Below, one piece after another: positions 26,473 to 35,065 of a stretch of 64,000 bases of DNA. Positions within the stretch are counted from its first letter, which is position 1; the number at the start of each line of letters is the position of its first letter. This DNA comes from Halanaerobium saccharolyticum subsp. saccharolyticum DSM 6643. GTDB taxonomy: Bacteria; Bacillota; Halanaerobiia; Halanaerobiales; Halanaerobiaceae. Under the pieces are notes generated by a model. That model searched no databases. It was given only the letters and a program-made list of their open reading frames with translations, and was not told the origin of the DNA. The translations under genes and the position numbers were made by a program. The stretch lies in the NCBI RefSeq assembly GCF_000350165.1, contig NZ_CAUI01000005.1:558001-622000 (forward strand). Direction: 5' to 3'.

Positions 26473-27852
26473 TTGAAAAAATATAAAAATGAAATACTTT
26501 TTGTCCTGGGCATATTATTAGCAGCAGTTATTTGGAATTTGGAACTGCCTTCTTTACCTGAAGCAGGTCAGCGAACTTTAGCTTTAAGTCTAATGACCGT
26601 TCTTTTTTGGGCTTCTAAAGTGGCACACCCAGGTTATATCTCTGCTTTGTTTTTATCATCACTGCTGGTTTTTGATATTGCTGATCCAGAAGCAGTGTTT
26701 TCGCTCTGGTCATCTTCTTTAATCTATATTATTATCGGCGCCTATTTAATTGCTTCTGCTGTTAAATCCTCTGGTTTAGGGGAAAGAATTGCTTATAATT
26801 TTATTTTAAAATTTGTTAATTCCTATAAAAGCATAATTTTTTCAATTTTCTTTTTAACATTAATTTTAAGTTTAATTATTCCTCATCCCTGGCCGAGATC
26901 TTTTTTGATAATGTCAGTAATGGCTGTAGTAATAGATAGTGCATCACTTTCAAAAAATGATGGAGCCAAAATTGGCTTTGCAGTTTTTGCTTTTTCAGTA
27001 CCTGTGTCAATGATTTTTATGACAGGAGATAGCACAATAAATATTTTAGCTGTAGAAATGTCTGGGGAGAGTTTAAGCTGGTTGGGCTGGCTTTATCAGA
27101 TGGGAGTTCCAGCTTTACTGGCATCTATTTTGACTCTGCTCCTATTTTTAAAAATATTTAAACCAGAAAAGGAAGTTAATATTAATAAAGAAGAAATATC
27201 AAAAAAACTAAAAGAATTAGGCAGCTTTTCCAGTAAGGAAATAAGGATGATATTTTGGATAACCACTGCAATAATTTTTTGGACAACGGATTCATTCCAT
27301 GGTATTGACTTGGGCTGGATAACACTTATAATTGCTGCTTTAATGGGAATGCCTTTGGTGGGAGATGTATTAGAAGCTAAAGACTGGGCAAATGTTCCCA
27401 TTGGTATCTTATTTTTTCTGACAGCTGCAGTTGCCATTGGAAGAATTGGTAGTAGTACAGGTATGAATTCCTGGATTGCTTCTGTAATTTTACCGGCTGA
27501 ACTTCCAGCAAATATTTTTATTTTTGCTTTAATGATAGTTTTAATATCAATAACTATGCATATGTTTTTGGGAAGTGTTATAGCTGTTATGGGAATTGCA
27601 ATTCCTGCATTTATTATTTTTGCTGAAGGTTATGGAATTAATCCTTTAGTACCTGCTCTAATGGCTTATTCATCAATAGCACTTCATTATGTTTTTCCTT
27701 TTCACCACTTAAATATTTTAGTTGGAATTGGAGAAAATAATGGAATGTATGATAATAAAACTGTGATTAAATTTGGTTTGCCGCTAACAGCTGTAATAAT
27801 AATCGTAGTTTTATTTCAGGCATTGTGGTGGCAGGTTACTTCACTAATTTAA
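26473..27852 (+). CDS. SLC13/DASS family anion symporter
   Basis: A 459-residue membrane protein with about 11-12 hydrophobic segments, matching the divalent-anion:sodium symporter (DASS/SLC13) family. Family-like stretches are the duplicated helical hairpins around SLIIPHPWPRSFLIMSVMAVVIDSAS and MFLGSVIAVMGIAIPAFIIFAEGYGINPLVPALM. Members carry dicarboxylates, citrate, tartrate or sulfate. Sulfate or another oxyanion would suit its place just before molybdenum cofactor genes, but there is no direct evidence for that. The TTG start follows GGAGTGGAG. It is separated by about 95 bases from moeA. Confidence 0.82.
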   Translation: MKKYKNEILFVLGILLAAVIWNLELPSLPEAGQRTLALSLMTVLFWASKVAHPGYISALFLSSLLVFDIADPEAVFSLWSSSLIYIIIGAYLIASAVKSSGLGERIAYNFILKFVNSYKSIIFSIFFLTLILSLIIPHPWPRSFLIMSVMAVVIDSASLSKNDGAKIGFAVFAFSVPVSMIFMTGDSTINILAVEMSGESLSWLGWLYQMGVPALLASILTLLLFLKIFKPEKEVNINKEEISKKLKELGSFSSKEIRMIFWITTAIIFWTTDSFHGIDLGWITLIIAALMGMPLVGDVLEAKDWANVPIGILFFLTAAVAIGRIGSSTGMNSWIASVILPAELPANIFIFALMIVLISITMHMFLGSVIAVMGIAIPAFIIFAEGYGINPLVPALMAYSSIALHYVFPFHHLNILVGIGENNGMYDNKTVIKFGLPLTAVIIIVVLFQALWWQVTSLI

Positions 27853-27946
27853 GAATAGTTTAAGGAATTTATAAATTGCTATTTAAAATATGATTTTTAA
27901 ACTTTTAAGATATTATTGAATAATTGGAAGGAATGAAAATTTAAAT

Positions 27947-29200
27947 ATGAGAGAGTTCTTAGAATTAAATCCACCCGAAAAATTCTGGCAGCAGCTAAAA
28001 CATTTTTTAAAAAACAAAAATTTAAGAACCGAAAATATAAAGCTGGATAATGCTTTAGATAGAATTCTAGCAGAAGATATTTTTTCTCCGGTTAATCTAC
28101 CGCCATTTAGCCGTTCAACTGTCGATGGCTATGCAGTTAGAGCTGCTGATACGGCTGGTGCATCAGCTTCTATGCCCACTTATTTAGATCTAATTGGAAG
28201 CGTAGAGATAGGTAAAAATACTGAACTTAAATTAAAAGCTGGTCAGGCAGCAGCTATTCCGACTGGAGGAATGATTCCAAAAGAGGCAGATGCTGTGTTA
28301 ATGATTGAGGATACAGAAAAGATTGAAGAAAATATTATTGAAAGTTTTAAATCACTGGCTGCTGGAGAAAACATTGTTAAAAAAGCAGAAGATATTGCTC
28401 AAGGAGAATTACTTTTTAAAAAGGGCCATAAAATAATGGCCAGAGATATCGGTGCCTTAGCTGGTTTAGGGATTACAGAATTTAAAGTATTTAACAAAGC
28501 AAAAATTTCAGTTATTTCAACCGGTGATGAACTAATTTCAGCAGAAGCAGAAGCAAAAGCTGGTCAGATTAGAGATATTAATAGTTATTCTATAACTTCC
28601 TATTTAAATAAAATCGGAGGAGATGCAAAAAAAGTAGGGATAATTAAAGATGAATTTAATAGTTTAAAAGAGGCTTTACAAAAGGAGCTTGATCAAGATT
28701 TAGTTTTAATTTCAGGTGGAAGCTCAGTTGGAATTAAAGATATGACAATTGAGCTGCTTAATTCTTTGGGAGAACCTGGAGTATTATTACATGGGCTGAC
28801 AATCAAACCAGGCAAACCAACAATTTTAGCAGTAATCGAAAGAACAATAGTTCTTGGTTTACCGGGCCATCCAGCCTCAGCCTGGACTGTAAATAATATT
28901 TTAGCTGCAGAAATAGTAAGAGTTTTAAATGGAGCAAAAGAAGCAGCTGAAATTGGCAGTGAAAATCAAAAATATTTAATTAAAGCAAAATTAACCAGAA
29001 ATTTAGTTTCAGATAAGGGAAGAGAAGAATATATACCTGTTAAAATAGTCAAAAAAAATGACAAACTATTTGCAGAACCATTACTTGCTAAATCAAGTTT
29101 AATTACCAATTTGGCTTATGGTGATGCAATGCTTAAAATACCCAGAAATCAAGAGGGTAAAGACAAAGGAGAAATTGTAGAATTAACTTTAATCGAGTGA
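27947..29200 (+). CDS. moeA: Molybdopterin molybdotransferase MoeA
   Basis: A 417-residue MoeA, inserting molybdate (or tungstate) into adenylylated molybdopterin. N-terminal PPFSRSTVDGYAVRAADT carries the Thr/Ser-Val-Asp-Gly-Tyr-Ala active segment, followed by AAAIPTGGMIPKEADAVLMIEDTE, the MoCF domain ISTGDELI...LISGGSSVGIKD and GLPGHPASAW. All domains I-IV are present at normal length. It is the first gene of a moeA-moeA2-moaA-moaC-mogA series. The second MoeA-like gene follows 33 bases later. Confidence 0.95.
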   Translation: MREFLELNPPEKFWQQLKHFLKNKNLRTENIKLDNALDRILAEDIFSPVNLPPFSRSTVDGYAVRAADTAGASASMPTYLDLIGSVEIGKNTELKLKAGQAAAIPTGGMIPKEADAVLMIEDTEKIEENIIESFKSLAAGENIVKKAEDIAQGELLFKKGHKIMARDIGALAGLGITEFKVFNKAKISVISTGDELISAEAEAKAGQIRDINSYSITSYLNKIGGDAKKVGIIKDEFNSLKEALQKELDQDLVLISGGSSVGIKDMTIELLNSLGEPGVLLHGLTIKPGKPTILAVIERTIVLGLPGHPASAWTVNNILAAEIVRVLNGAKEAAEIGSENQKYLIKAKLTRNLVSDKGREEYIPVKIVKKNDKLFAEPLLAKSSLITNLAYGDAMLKIPRNQEGKDKGEIVELTLIE

Positions 29201-29233
29201 ATTTAAATATATATAACAGAAAGGAAATAGACT

Positions 29234-31147
29234 ATGGTCAAAAAATATTTAAATAAGATTTCACTAACTGATGCACTTAAAAAATTAAAAGATCGTTTCA
29301 AAGATTTTAGAACTGAAAGTGAAAAAATAAAAACTGTAGATGCCGAGGGTAGAGTTACAGTTAATGCTGTAATGGCCAAACGCTCAGCTCCAGACTTTTA
29401 TGCAGCAGCTATGGATGGAATTGCAGTAGAAGCTCAAAAAACTGCAGGCGCCAGTGAGAGGGCACCAATTCAGCTTGAAATTGGTAGTGAAGCACAAGCT
29501 GTTGATACAGGTGATCCAATCCCTGAGCAGTTTAATGCAGTTATAAAGATTGAAGAGGTAAATCAGACTGATGAAAATCATTATACTATAGAAAAAGCTG
29601 TACCTCCCTGGAATCATATTCGTTCGATTGGTGAAAGTACAGTTAAAGGTAATCTGTTAGTTACAGCCTCCCATAAGCTCAGTGATTATGATCTGGCAGC
29701 TCTTTTAGAGGCAGGAGTAACAGAAATAGAAGTTTATCAAAAACCATTAATAACAATAATTCCAACTGGGGATGAGCTAGTTAATGCATCAGAAAACCCT
29801 AAAATAGGAGAATTGGTAGAATTTAATTCACAGATGGTAAAAGCGGCTTTAAAAAAATGGGGAGCAGAAATTAGGGTAACAGAGATTATAGCAGATCAAA
29901 AAGAATTAATTGAAAAAGCTGTTGTTGAATCAGTTAAAGCAAGTGATATGGTAATTGTTTTATCTGGATCTTCAGCTGGCAGGGGCGATTATACAATTGA
30001 TATTTTGAAAAAACAGGGTAAAATATTATTTCATGGTGTAAATATCATGCCCGGGAAACCATTAATAGCAGCTGAAGTAAAGGGGATTCCGGTTTTTGGT
30101 TTACCTGGTTATCCATTATCAGCCTGGCTTGATAACCATTTATTTATTAGAGAATTAGTTTATTTAATGCAGGCTGAATCAGCACCTAATTTTAAGCAAA
30201 TTGAAGCTGAAGTCAAAAGAAAAGTTTCTTCAGAGATTGGTTTAGAAGAATTTTTAAGAGTTAATTTGATTAATCAGGCTGAAAATAAATTTACGGCAGT
30301 ACCTTTAAAAAGAGGTTCTTCAGCAATGGAGTCAATACTAAAAGCGGATGGAATAATGAGAATATCAGAAAACAAAGAGGGACTTCACCCTGGAGATAGG
30401 GCACCTGTTATTCTTTTGAAGGAAAAAAATAGAATTAAAAATGATCTGCTTTTAATTGGCAGTCATGATTTAAGTTTAGATTTAATTAGAAATGAAATTC
30501 GTAAAAGAAATTATAATTTTGATTTAAAATTGCAGACAGTTGGATCAATGGCAGGGCTTACAGCTTTAAGGCGAGGGGAATCTCATTTAGCAGGAGCACA
30601 TCTGCTAGATCCAGAAAATGGCGAATATAATGTTTCCTATTTGAGAAAATTTTTTAAAGGCCAGAAATTACTAGTAGTTAATTTAGTTTATAGAGAACAG
30701 GGTCTATATCTTAAAAAAGGTAATCCAAAAAATATAGCAAATATTGATGATCTAACTCAAAATAATATCAATTATATCAACAGACAGCGGGGAGCAGGTA
30801 CTAGAGTTCTATTTGATTTTTTACTTAGTCAAAATGAGATTGAAACTAATCAAATTTCAGGTTATGAAAAAGAAGAATACACTCATATTGCGGCAGCAGC
30901 AGCTGTTGGTAGAGGCTCTGCAGATGCAGCTTTAGGTATCAGAGCAGCAGCTGAAGTAATGGATGTTGATTTTCTGCCGCTAGCAGAAGAAAAATATGAT
31001 TTAATAATTAAAGCAGAAAATATAGATGATCCAAGAATAAATAAATTAATTAAACTGATCAGTGAAAATAAAATTAAATCTAAAATAGAAAATTTAGGCG
31101 GCTATAATTGTCAAGAAACAGGAAATATTAAAAAACTGCAATTATAA
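29234..31147 (+). CDS. MoeA fused to a periplasmic-binding-protein-like domain
   Basis: A 637-residue protein. Residues 1 to about 400 are a complete MoeA: AMDGIAVEAQKT, DTGDPIPEQFNAVIKIEEV, IPTGDELVN, VLSGSSAGRGDYTI and GLPGYPLSAWLDN. Residues from about 410 are a substrate-binding-like domain (LLLIGSHDLSLDLIRNEI, NYINRQRGAGTRVLFDFLL, YTHIAAAAAVGRGSADAALGIRAAAE), the PBP-like type seen in some archaeal and clostridial MoeA fusions and in ModE-linked proteins. It has no signal peptide, so the domain probably senses or delivers oxyanion inside the cell. Two MoeA proteins may divide Mo and W insertion; this is inference. Confidence 0.9.
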   Translation: MVKKYLNKISLTDALKKLKDRFKDFRTESEKIKTVDAEGRVTVNAVMAKRSAPDFYAAAMDGIAVEAQKTAGASERAPIQLEIGSEAQAVDTGDPIPEQFNAVIKIEEVNQTDENHYTIEKAVPPWNHIRSIGESTVKGNLLVTASHKLSDYDLAALLEAGVTEIEVYQKPLITIIPTGDELVNASENPKIGELVEFNSQMVKAALKKWGAEIRVTEIIADQKELIEKAVVESVKASDMVIVLSGSSAGRGDYTIDILKKQGKILFHGVNIMPGKPLIAAEVKGIPVFGLPGYPLSAWLDNHLFIRELVYLMQAESAPNFKQIEAEVKRKVSSEIGLEEFLRVNLINQAENKFTAVPLKRGSSAMESILKADGIMRISENKEGLHPGDRAPVILLKEKNRIKNDLLLIGSHDLSLDLIRNEIRKRNYNFDLKLQTVGSMAGLTALRRGESHLAGAHLLDPENGEYNVSYLRKFFKGQKLLVVNLVYREQGLYLKKGNPKNIANIDDLTQNNINYINRQRGAGTRVLFDFLLSQNEIETNQISGYEKEEYTHIAAAAAVGRGSADAALGIRAAAEVMDVDFLPLAEEKYDLIIKAENIDDPRINKLIKLISENKIKSKIENLGGYNCQETGNIKKLQL

Positions 31148-31161
31148 TTGGAGGCAATAAA

Positions 31162-32121
31162 ATGCAGAAATTAATTGATCAATTTGGAAGAAAAATAGAT
31201 TATTTAAGAATTTCAATAACTGATCGCTGTAACCTTCGCTGCCGCTACTGTATGCCTGCAGAAGGAGTAAAAAACAAAAAACATTCCGAAATCTTAACTT
31301 ATGAAGAAATAATCAAAATTGTAAAAACAGGGATTAAAATGGGTATCAAAAAAGTTAGACTGACAGGTGGTGAACCTTTAGTCAGGGAAAATGTCGAATT
31401 TCTTGTTTCAAAACTCAGCAGTTTGGGCTTAGAAGATCTTTCAATGACCTCTAATGCAGTATTGCTTAGTTCAAAAGCAGAGTCCTTAAAAAAGGCAGGC
31501 CTGGATCGTATAAATATCAGTCTTGATACTCTAGATAGGGAAAAATTCAAAAAAATAACAAGGCGCGATTTTCTGCCAAAAGTTTTAGCAGGTATAGAAG
31601 CTGCAGCAGCAGCTGAACTAAAACCTGTTAAAATAAATATGGTCGTTATGAAGGGAATTAATGATGATGAGTTATTAGATTTTGTAGACTTAAGTATAAA
31701 AAAAGAACTTCAACTTAGATTTATCGAATATATGCCGCTTGGAGGAGAGGCAGAAGCTGCAAAATTTATCAGCAGCAGAGAGATTAAAGCCTTAATAGCA
31801 GAAAAATATAAACTTTATCCAGCCTTTACTAAAGGAAATGGTCCTGCTGAATACTTTAAAATTAAAGGAGCAGCTGGTACTATTGGTTTTATTTCAGCTT
31901 TAAGTGAACATTTTTGCAGCAGCTGTAACCGACTGCGTTTAACTGCCGATGCTAAATTTAAACCCTGTCTGGCGGGGGAACAGGAAATAAAAATTAAGGG
32001 GATGAGCAGCAGTAAAATAGAATCAGCATATTTAAAAGCAATTGAGCTAAAACCTGCCTGTCATCAGCTTGATTTTAAAAAACAAAATTATCTGAGAAAC
32101 ATGTCGCAGATTGGAGGCTAA
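31162..32121 (+). CDS. moaA: GTP 3',8-cyclase MoaA
   Basis: A 319-residue radical-SAM enzyme that begins molybdopterin synthesis by converting GTP to 3',8-cyclo-GTP. The N-terminal cluster motif CNLRCRYC (about residues 23-30, ITDRCNLRCRYCMPAEG) and the C-terminal cluster Cys set (CSSCNRLRL...KPCLAG) are intact. LTGGEPLVR and the RFIEYMPLG segment are conserved. The usual final Gly-Gly is replaced by the ending QIGG, which keeps it. A GGAGGC ribosome site precedes it. moaC, the next enzyme, starts two bases after its stop. Confidence 0.96.
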   Translation: MQKLIDQFGRKIDYLRISITDRCNLRCRYCMPAEGVKNKKHSEILTYEEIIKIVKTGIKMGIKKVRLTGGEPLVRENVEFLVSKLSSLGLEDLSMTSNAVLLSSKAESLKKAGLDRINISLDTLDREKFKKITRRDFLPKVLAGIEAAAAAELKPVKINMVVMKGINDDELLDFVDLSIKKELQLRFIEYMPLGGEAEAAKFISSREIKALIAEKYKLYPAFTKGNGPAEYFKIKGAAGTIGFISALSEHFCSSCNRLRLTADAKFKPCLAGEQEIKIKGMSSSKIESAYLKAIELKPACHQLDFKKQNYLRNMSQIGG

Positions 32122-32123
32122 AA

Positions 32124-32603
32124 ATGGGAAAAGAATTTTCTCATGTAGATCAAAATGGTAAAGTACAGATGGTAGATGTTTCAAAAAAAGAAATAACTAA
32201 GCGGACTGCAAGAGCTGTGGGAGAAATAAAAATGCAGCCTGAAACTTTAAAATTAATAAAAGCAGGAAATATAAAAAAAGGGGCTGTGATTGAAACTGCA
32301 AGAATTGCAGGGATAACTGGTGCCAAAAAAACTTCGAATTTAATTCCAATGTGTCATCCGCTGCTTCTAAGCAGCATAAAAGTTGAATTTGACCTTGAAT
32401 ATCAAGATAAAATTAAAATAAAATCGGAAGTAAAAAATAGTGGTCAGACTGGTGTTGAAATGGAAGCATTGACAGCTGTGAATTTAGCTGCTCTCACAAT
32501 TTATGATATGGTCAAAGCAGTTGATAAATCAATGGAGATTGGCAGTATTAAATTAATCTATAAAGCCGGTGGAAAGAGTGGGATTTATGAACGAAAAGAA
32601 TAA
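32124..32603 (+). CDS. moaC: Cyclic pyranopterin monophosphate synthase MoaC
   Basis: A 159-residue enzyme taking the MoaA product to cyclic pyranopterin monophosphate. Motifs are FSHVDQNGKVQMVDVSKKEIT, TSNLIPMCHPLLLS with the conserved catalytic His, GVEMEALTAVNLAALTIYDMVKAVDKSM, and KAGGKSG (GGKSG end). Length is standard. It is tightly packed: moaA ends two bases before it and the mogA-type gene starts 17 bases before its stop, so translation is likely coupled. Confidence 0.97.
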   Translation: MGKEFSHVDQNGKVQMVDVSKKEITKRTARAVGEIKMQPETLKLIKAGNIKKGAVIETARIAGITGAKKTSNLIPMCHPLLLSSIKVEFDLEYQDKIKIKSEVKNSGQTGVEMEALTAVNLAALTIYDMVKAVDKSMEIGSIKLIYKAGGKSGIYERKE

Positions 32604-33165
32604 TAATTTTAAAATAAGGACAGCTGTTTTAACTATTAGTGATAAGGGAGCTCGAGGAGCAAGAAAAGATTTAAGTGGTCCTCTAATTAAAGAAATGATA
32701 GAAAATATAGGTTCTAGTGTTGTTTATGAGGATATTATTGCTGATGAAAAGTCAGAAATAAAAAAAGCTTTAATTAAAATCTCTGATCAAAATATTGCAG
32801 ATTTAATTTTAACAACTGGTGGCACTGGCTTTGCAGCACGCGATATTACACCTGAGGCTACCTTAGAAATTATAGAGAAAGAGGTGCCTGGAATTCCAGA
32901 AAAAATCAGAGCTGAAACAATGGCTATTACCCCAAAAGCTGCTTTATCAAGAGCTAGGGCTGGGATTAGAAAAAAAACTCTAATCATCAACTTTCCCGGC
33001 AGCCCAAAAGCTGTTGGTGAATGTCTGGAGTCAGTAATTGATATTATTCCCCATGGAGTAAAAATTCTAAAAGGGGAAATTACTGAACATCAGCCTAATC
33101 ATAATCATAGTCACAATCACAATCATAATCATAATCATAATCATAGTCACAATCATAATCATTAA
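32587..33165 (+). CDS. mogA: MogA/MoaB-type molybdopterin adenylyltransferase with His-rich tail
   Basis: A 192-residue protein. Residues 1-165 are a MoCF domain: VLTISDKGARGARKDLSGPLI, LILTTGGTGFAARDITPEAT and NFPGSPKAVGECL, expected to adenylylate molybdopterin. The last 22 residues are eleven two-residue units of Asn-His or Ser-His, giving 11 histidines in alternation, a likely metal-binding or storage tail. The ATG at 32587 is preferred because MoCF homology begins soon after it; a GTG 18 bases upstream lies deep in moaC. Adenylyltransferase and MoaB-like labels cannot be separated by eye. Confidence 0.9.
   Translation: MNEKNNNFKIRTAVLTISDKGARGARKDLSGPLIKEMIENIGSSVVYEDIIADEKSEIKKALIKISDQNIADLILTTGGTGFAARDITPEATLEIIEKEVPGIPEKIRAETMAITPKAALSRARAGIRKKTLIINFPGSPKAVGECLESVIDIIPHGVKILKGEITEHQPNHNHSHNHNHNHNHNHSHNHNH
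33097..33162 (+). repeat. Hexanucleotide coding repeat (AATCAT-type, 11 units)
   Basis: Eleven six-base units, mostly AATCAT with AGTCAC and AATCAC variants, encode the His-rich tail. Being in multiples of six, slippage would change tail length without breaking the frame. Confidence 0.9.
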
Positions 33166-33170
33166 TAAAA

Positions 33171-33198
33171 AACTAATTTTCACTAAAATTAGTTCTTT
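33171..33198 (+). terminator. Hairpin after the mo cluster
   Basis: AACTAATTTT pairs with AAAATTAGTT around CACT, followed by CTTTAT; a moderate terminator. Confidence 0.65.
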
Positions 33199-33308
33199 AT
33201 AATTTGATTTTTATCAACAGATGACTTAATATTTAATTGTAAATGATTTAAATTTTAATAGCTTACATAAAATTATGTAACGAATTTTTGTTATAAGGAG
33301 GAATAATA

Positions 33309-33914
33309 ATGGAAATGATAGGAGTCAGTGCGTCTTCGGGCAAGGCTGGCAAGACAACTTTAATTTCCTTAATGTTAAAAGACAGCTGTTCTAAAACTGC
33401 GGTGATTAAAACATCAGTTAACAATGATCTTGATCAATATAAGGTGATTAATGATCCTAGAATTATAAATAAAGCAGGAACTGACACAGCAAGAGTGGTA
33501 GATCATGGTGCAGATAAAGTAATGCTTTTAGAAAGCCCGGCAGCCGAACTACCAACTGCTTATCAGTTAGCCCGAAATCTTTTAGATGATGACATAGAAA
33601 GATTATTTATAGAAGGTAATACAATAATAAACTTTTTAAATCCTGACCTTATTTTCTATTTAAACAATAAAGATGAAGCCGAAAAAGATTCAGCTAAGAT
33701 GGTTAAAAACAGAGCTAATATCAAAATAAATACCAACACTTTACTTTCAGCTGGTAAACTTGGTGACATACCATTTACTATTCAATCAGATAAGCTGACC
33801 TGTTATCAGGCACATTTAATAGCAGAACTGCTCAAAATATCAGTTCCTCAATTTGGCAAAGTTGTAAAAGAACAAGATGTAAAGATCACAAAATGTCAGT
33901 TGGGACTATTTTAG
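33309..33914 (+). CDS. P-loop protein, MobB-like
   Basis: A 201-residue P-loop NTPase. The Walker A is SSGKAGKTTL (residues 9-18), and the N-terminal strand plus KTAVIKTS resemble MobB, the GTP-binding helper of molybdopterin guanine dinucleotide synthesis. Later parts (VMLLESPAAELPTAYQLARNLL, RLFIEGNTIINFLNPDLIFYLNN) fit a small G-protein-like sheet, and it ends in KCQLGLF. The usual MobB His segment is not clear, so function is uncertain. AAGGAGG precedes the ATG. It follows the Mo cofactor cluster but has its own terminators on both sides. Confidence 0.68.
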   Translation: MEMIGVSASSGKAGKTTLISLMLKDSCSKTAVIKTSVNNDLDQYKVINDPRIINKAGTDTARVVDHGADKVMLLESPAAELPTAYQLARNLLDDDIERLFIEGNTIINFLNPDLIFYLNNKDEAEKDSAKMVKNRANIKINTNTLLSAGKLGDIPFTIQSDKLTCYQAHLIAELLKISVPQFGKVVKEQDVKITKCQLGLF

Positions 33915-33942
33915 TCGATTATATATTTAATTAAAAAAATAG

Positions 33943-33986
33943 AAGAAGGGAGATATTTTCAAAAATAATCTCTTTTCTTTTTTTTT
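33943..33986 (+). terminator. Terminator after the MobB-like gene
   Basis: AAGGGAGAT pairs with ATCTCTTTT, with an inner ATTTT/AAAAT stem, followed by a long T-run. Confidence 0.85.
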
Positions 33987-33993
33987 GAAAAAC

Positions 33994-34022
33994 TTGACTA
34001 AGAGTCGAAAAAGTGATATAAA
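33994..34022 (+). promoter_or_regulatory. Promoter of the fab cluster with a GACT-N3-AGTC inverted repeat
   Basis: TTGACT (33994-33999), 17 bases, TATAAA (34017-34022). GACTAAGAGTC (33996-34006) overlaps the -35 box and may be an operator. It does not match the FapR site I know. Confidence 0.65.
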
Positions 34023-34054
34023 TTTATATAGACCAACTAAGGAAGGTGAAAATT

Positions 34055-35044
34055 TTGCGAAGAGCAACTATAACAGGTCTGGGAAAATATCTTCCAGACA
34101 AAGTAATGACAAATCATGATTTAGAAAAAATAGTAGATACAAGTGATGAGTGGATAAAAACGAGAACAGGAATAGAAAAGAGAAGAATTGCTTCTGAAGA
34201 TCAGGCAACATCCGATTTAGCTTATGAAGCTGCAAAAGATGCTTTAGAGGATGCAGGGCTTGAGGCTGAAGATTTAGATTTAATTATTGTAGCAACAATT
34301 ACACCAGATATGATGTTTCCAGCAACATCCTGTATTGTTCAGGAAAAACTGGGAGCTAAAAATGCAGCAGCATTTGATTTAGGAGCGGGCTGTTCAGGTT
34401 TTGTTTATGGTTTAAGCACCGCTGTTAACTTTATTGAATCAGGTATGTATGACAATGTACTTGTAATCGGTGCAGAAGTTTTATCTAAAATTTTAGATTG
34501 GGAAGACAGAGGTACCTGTGTCTTATTTGGAGATGGTGCAGGCGCAGCTGTGATTTCTGCTGCTGATAAAGGAGGATTTCTGGCTACTGATTTAGGAGCA
34601 GATGGTTCAGGTGCTGATACTTTATATCAACCTGCTGGTGGATCAAGAACTCCCGCTTCACATGAGAGTATTGATAATAAGGGTCATTTTCTGAAAATGG
34701 AAGGTACCCCTGTGTTTAAATTTGCAGTTAAAACAATGGGTAAAGCTTCACTAAAGGTTCTAAAAAAGGCTGGGGTTAAAAAAGAAGATGTAAATTTATT
34801 AGTACCTCACCAAGCAAATACTAGAATCATTGGAGCGGCAGCTAAAAGATTAAAATTAGATGATGACCAGGTATATGTTAACTTACCTGAATATGGTAAT
34901 ACATCAGCGGCTTCAGTTCCAATTGCTTTAGCTGAAGCTAAAGAAAAAGGATTAGTTAATAATGGAGATAAGATTGTTTTAGTAGCTTTTGGTGCAGGGT
35001 TAACCTGGGCTTCAGCTGTTATAGAATGGAATGACTTAAAATAA
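34055..35044 (+). CDS. fabH: 3-oxoacyl-ACP synthase III (FabH)
   Basis: A 329-residue ketoacyl-ACP synthase III that starts fatty acid elongation by condensing acyl-CoA with malonyl-ACP. The Cys-His-Asn triad is visible: GAGCSGF (Cys near 113), LVPHQANTRI and YGNTSAAS. The N-terminal TSDEWIKTRTGIEKRRIA is diagnostic. The TTG at 34055 lies 5-8 nt after GGAAGGTGA; an upstream GTG is within that site. It is first of fabH-fabD-fabF, with fabD 21 bases downstream. Confidence 0.96.
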   Translation: MRRATITGLGKYLPDKVMTNHDLEKIVDTSDEWIKTRTGIEKRRIASEDQATSDLAYEAAKDALEDAGLEAEDLDLIIVATITPDMMFPATSCIVQEKLGAKNAAAFDLGAGCSGFVYGLSTAVNFIESGMYDNVLVIGAEVLSKILDWEDRGTCVLFGDGAGAAVISAADKGGFLATDLGADGSGADTLYQPAGGSRTPASHESIDNKGHFLKMEGTPVFKFAVKTMGKASLKVLKKAGVKKEDVNLLVPHQANTRIIGAAAKRLKLDDDQVYVNLPEYGNTSAASVPIALAEAKEKGLVNNGDKIVLVAFGAGLTWASAVIEWNDLK

Positions 35045-35065
35045 TATTTAACTGGAGGCTTTCAA

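Noticed and set aside
33097-33162. Possible CRISPR-like or tandem non-coding repeat
   Set aside because: The units are only six bases, continuous and in frame with a real gene; there are no spacers and no cas genes.
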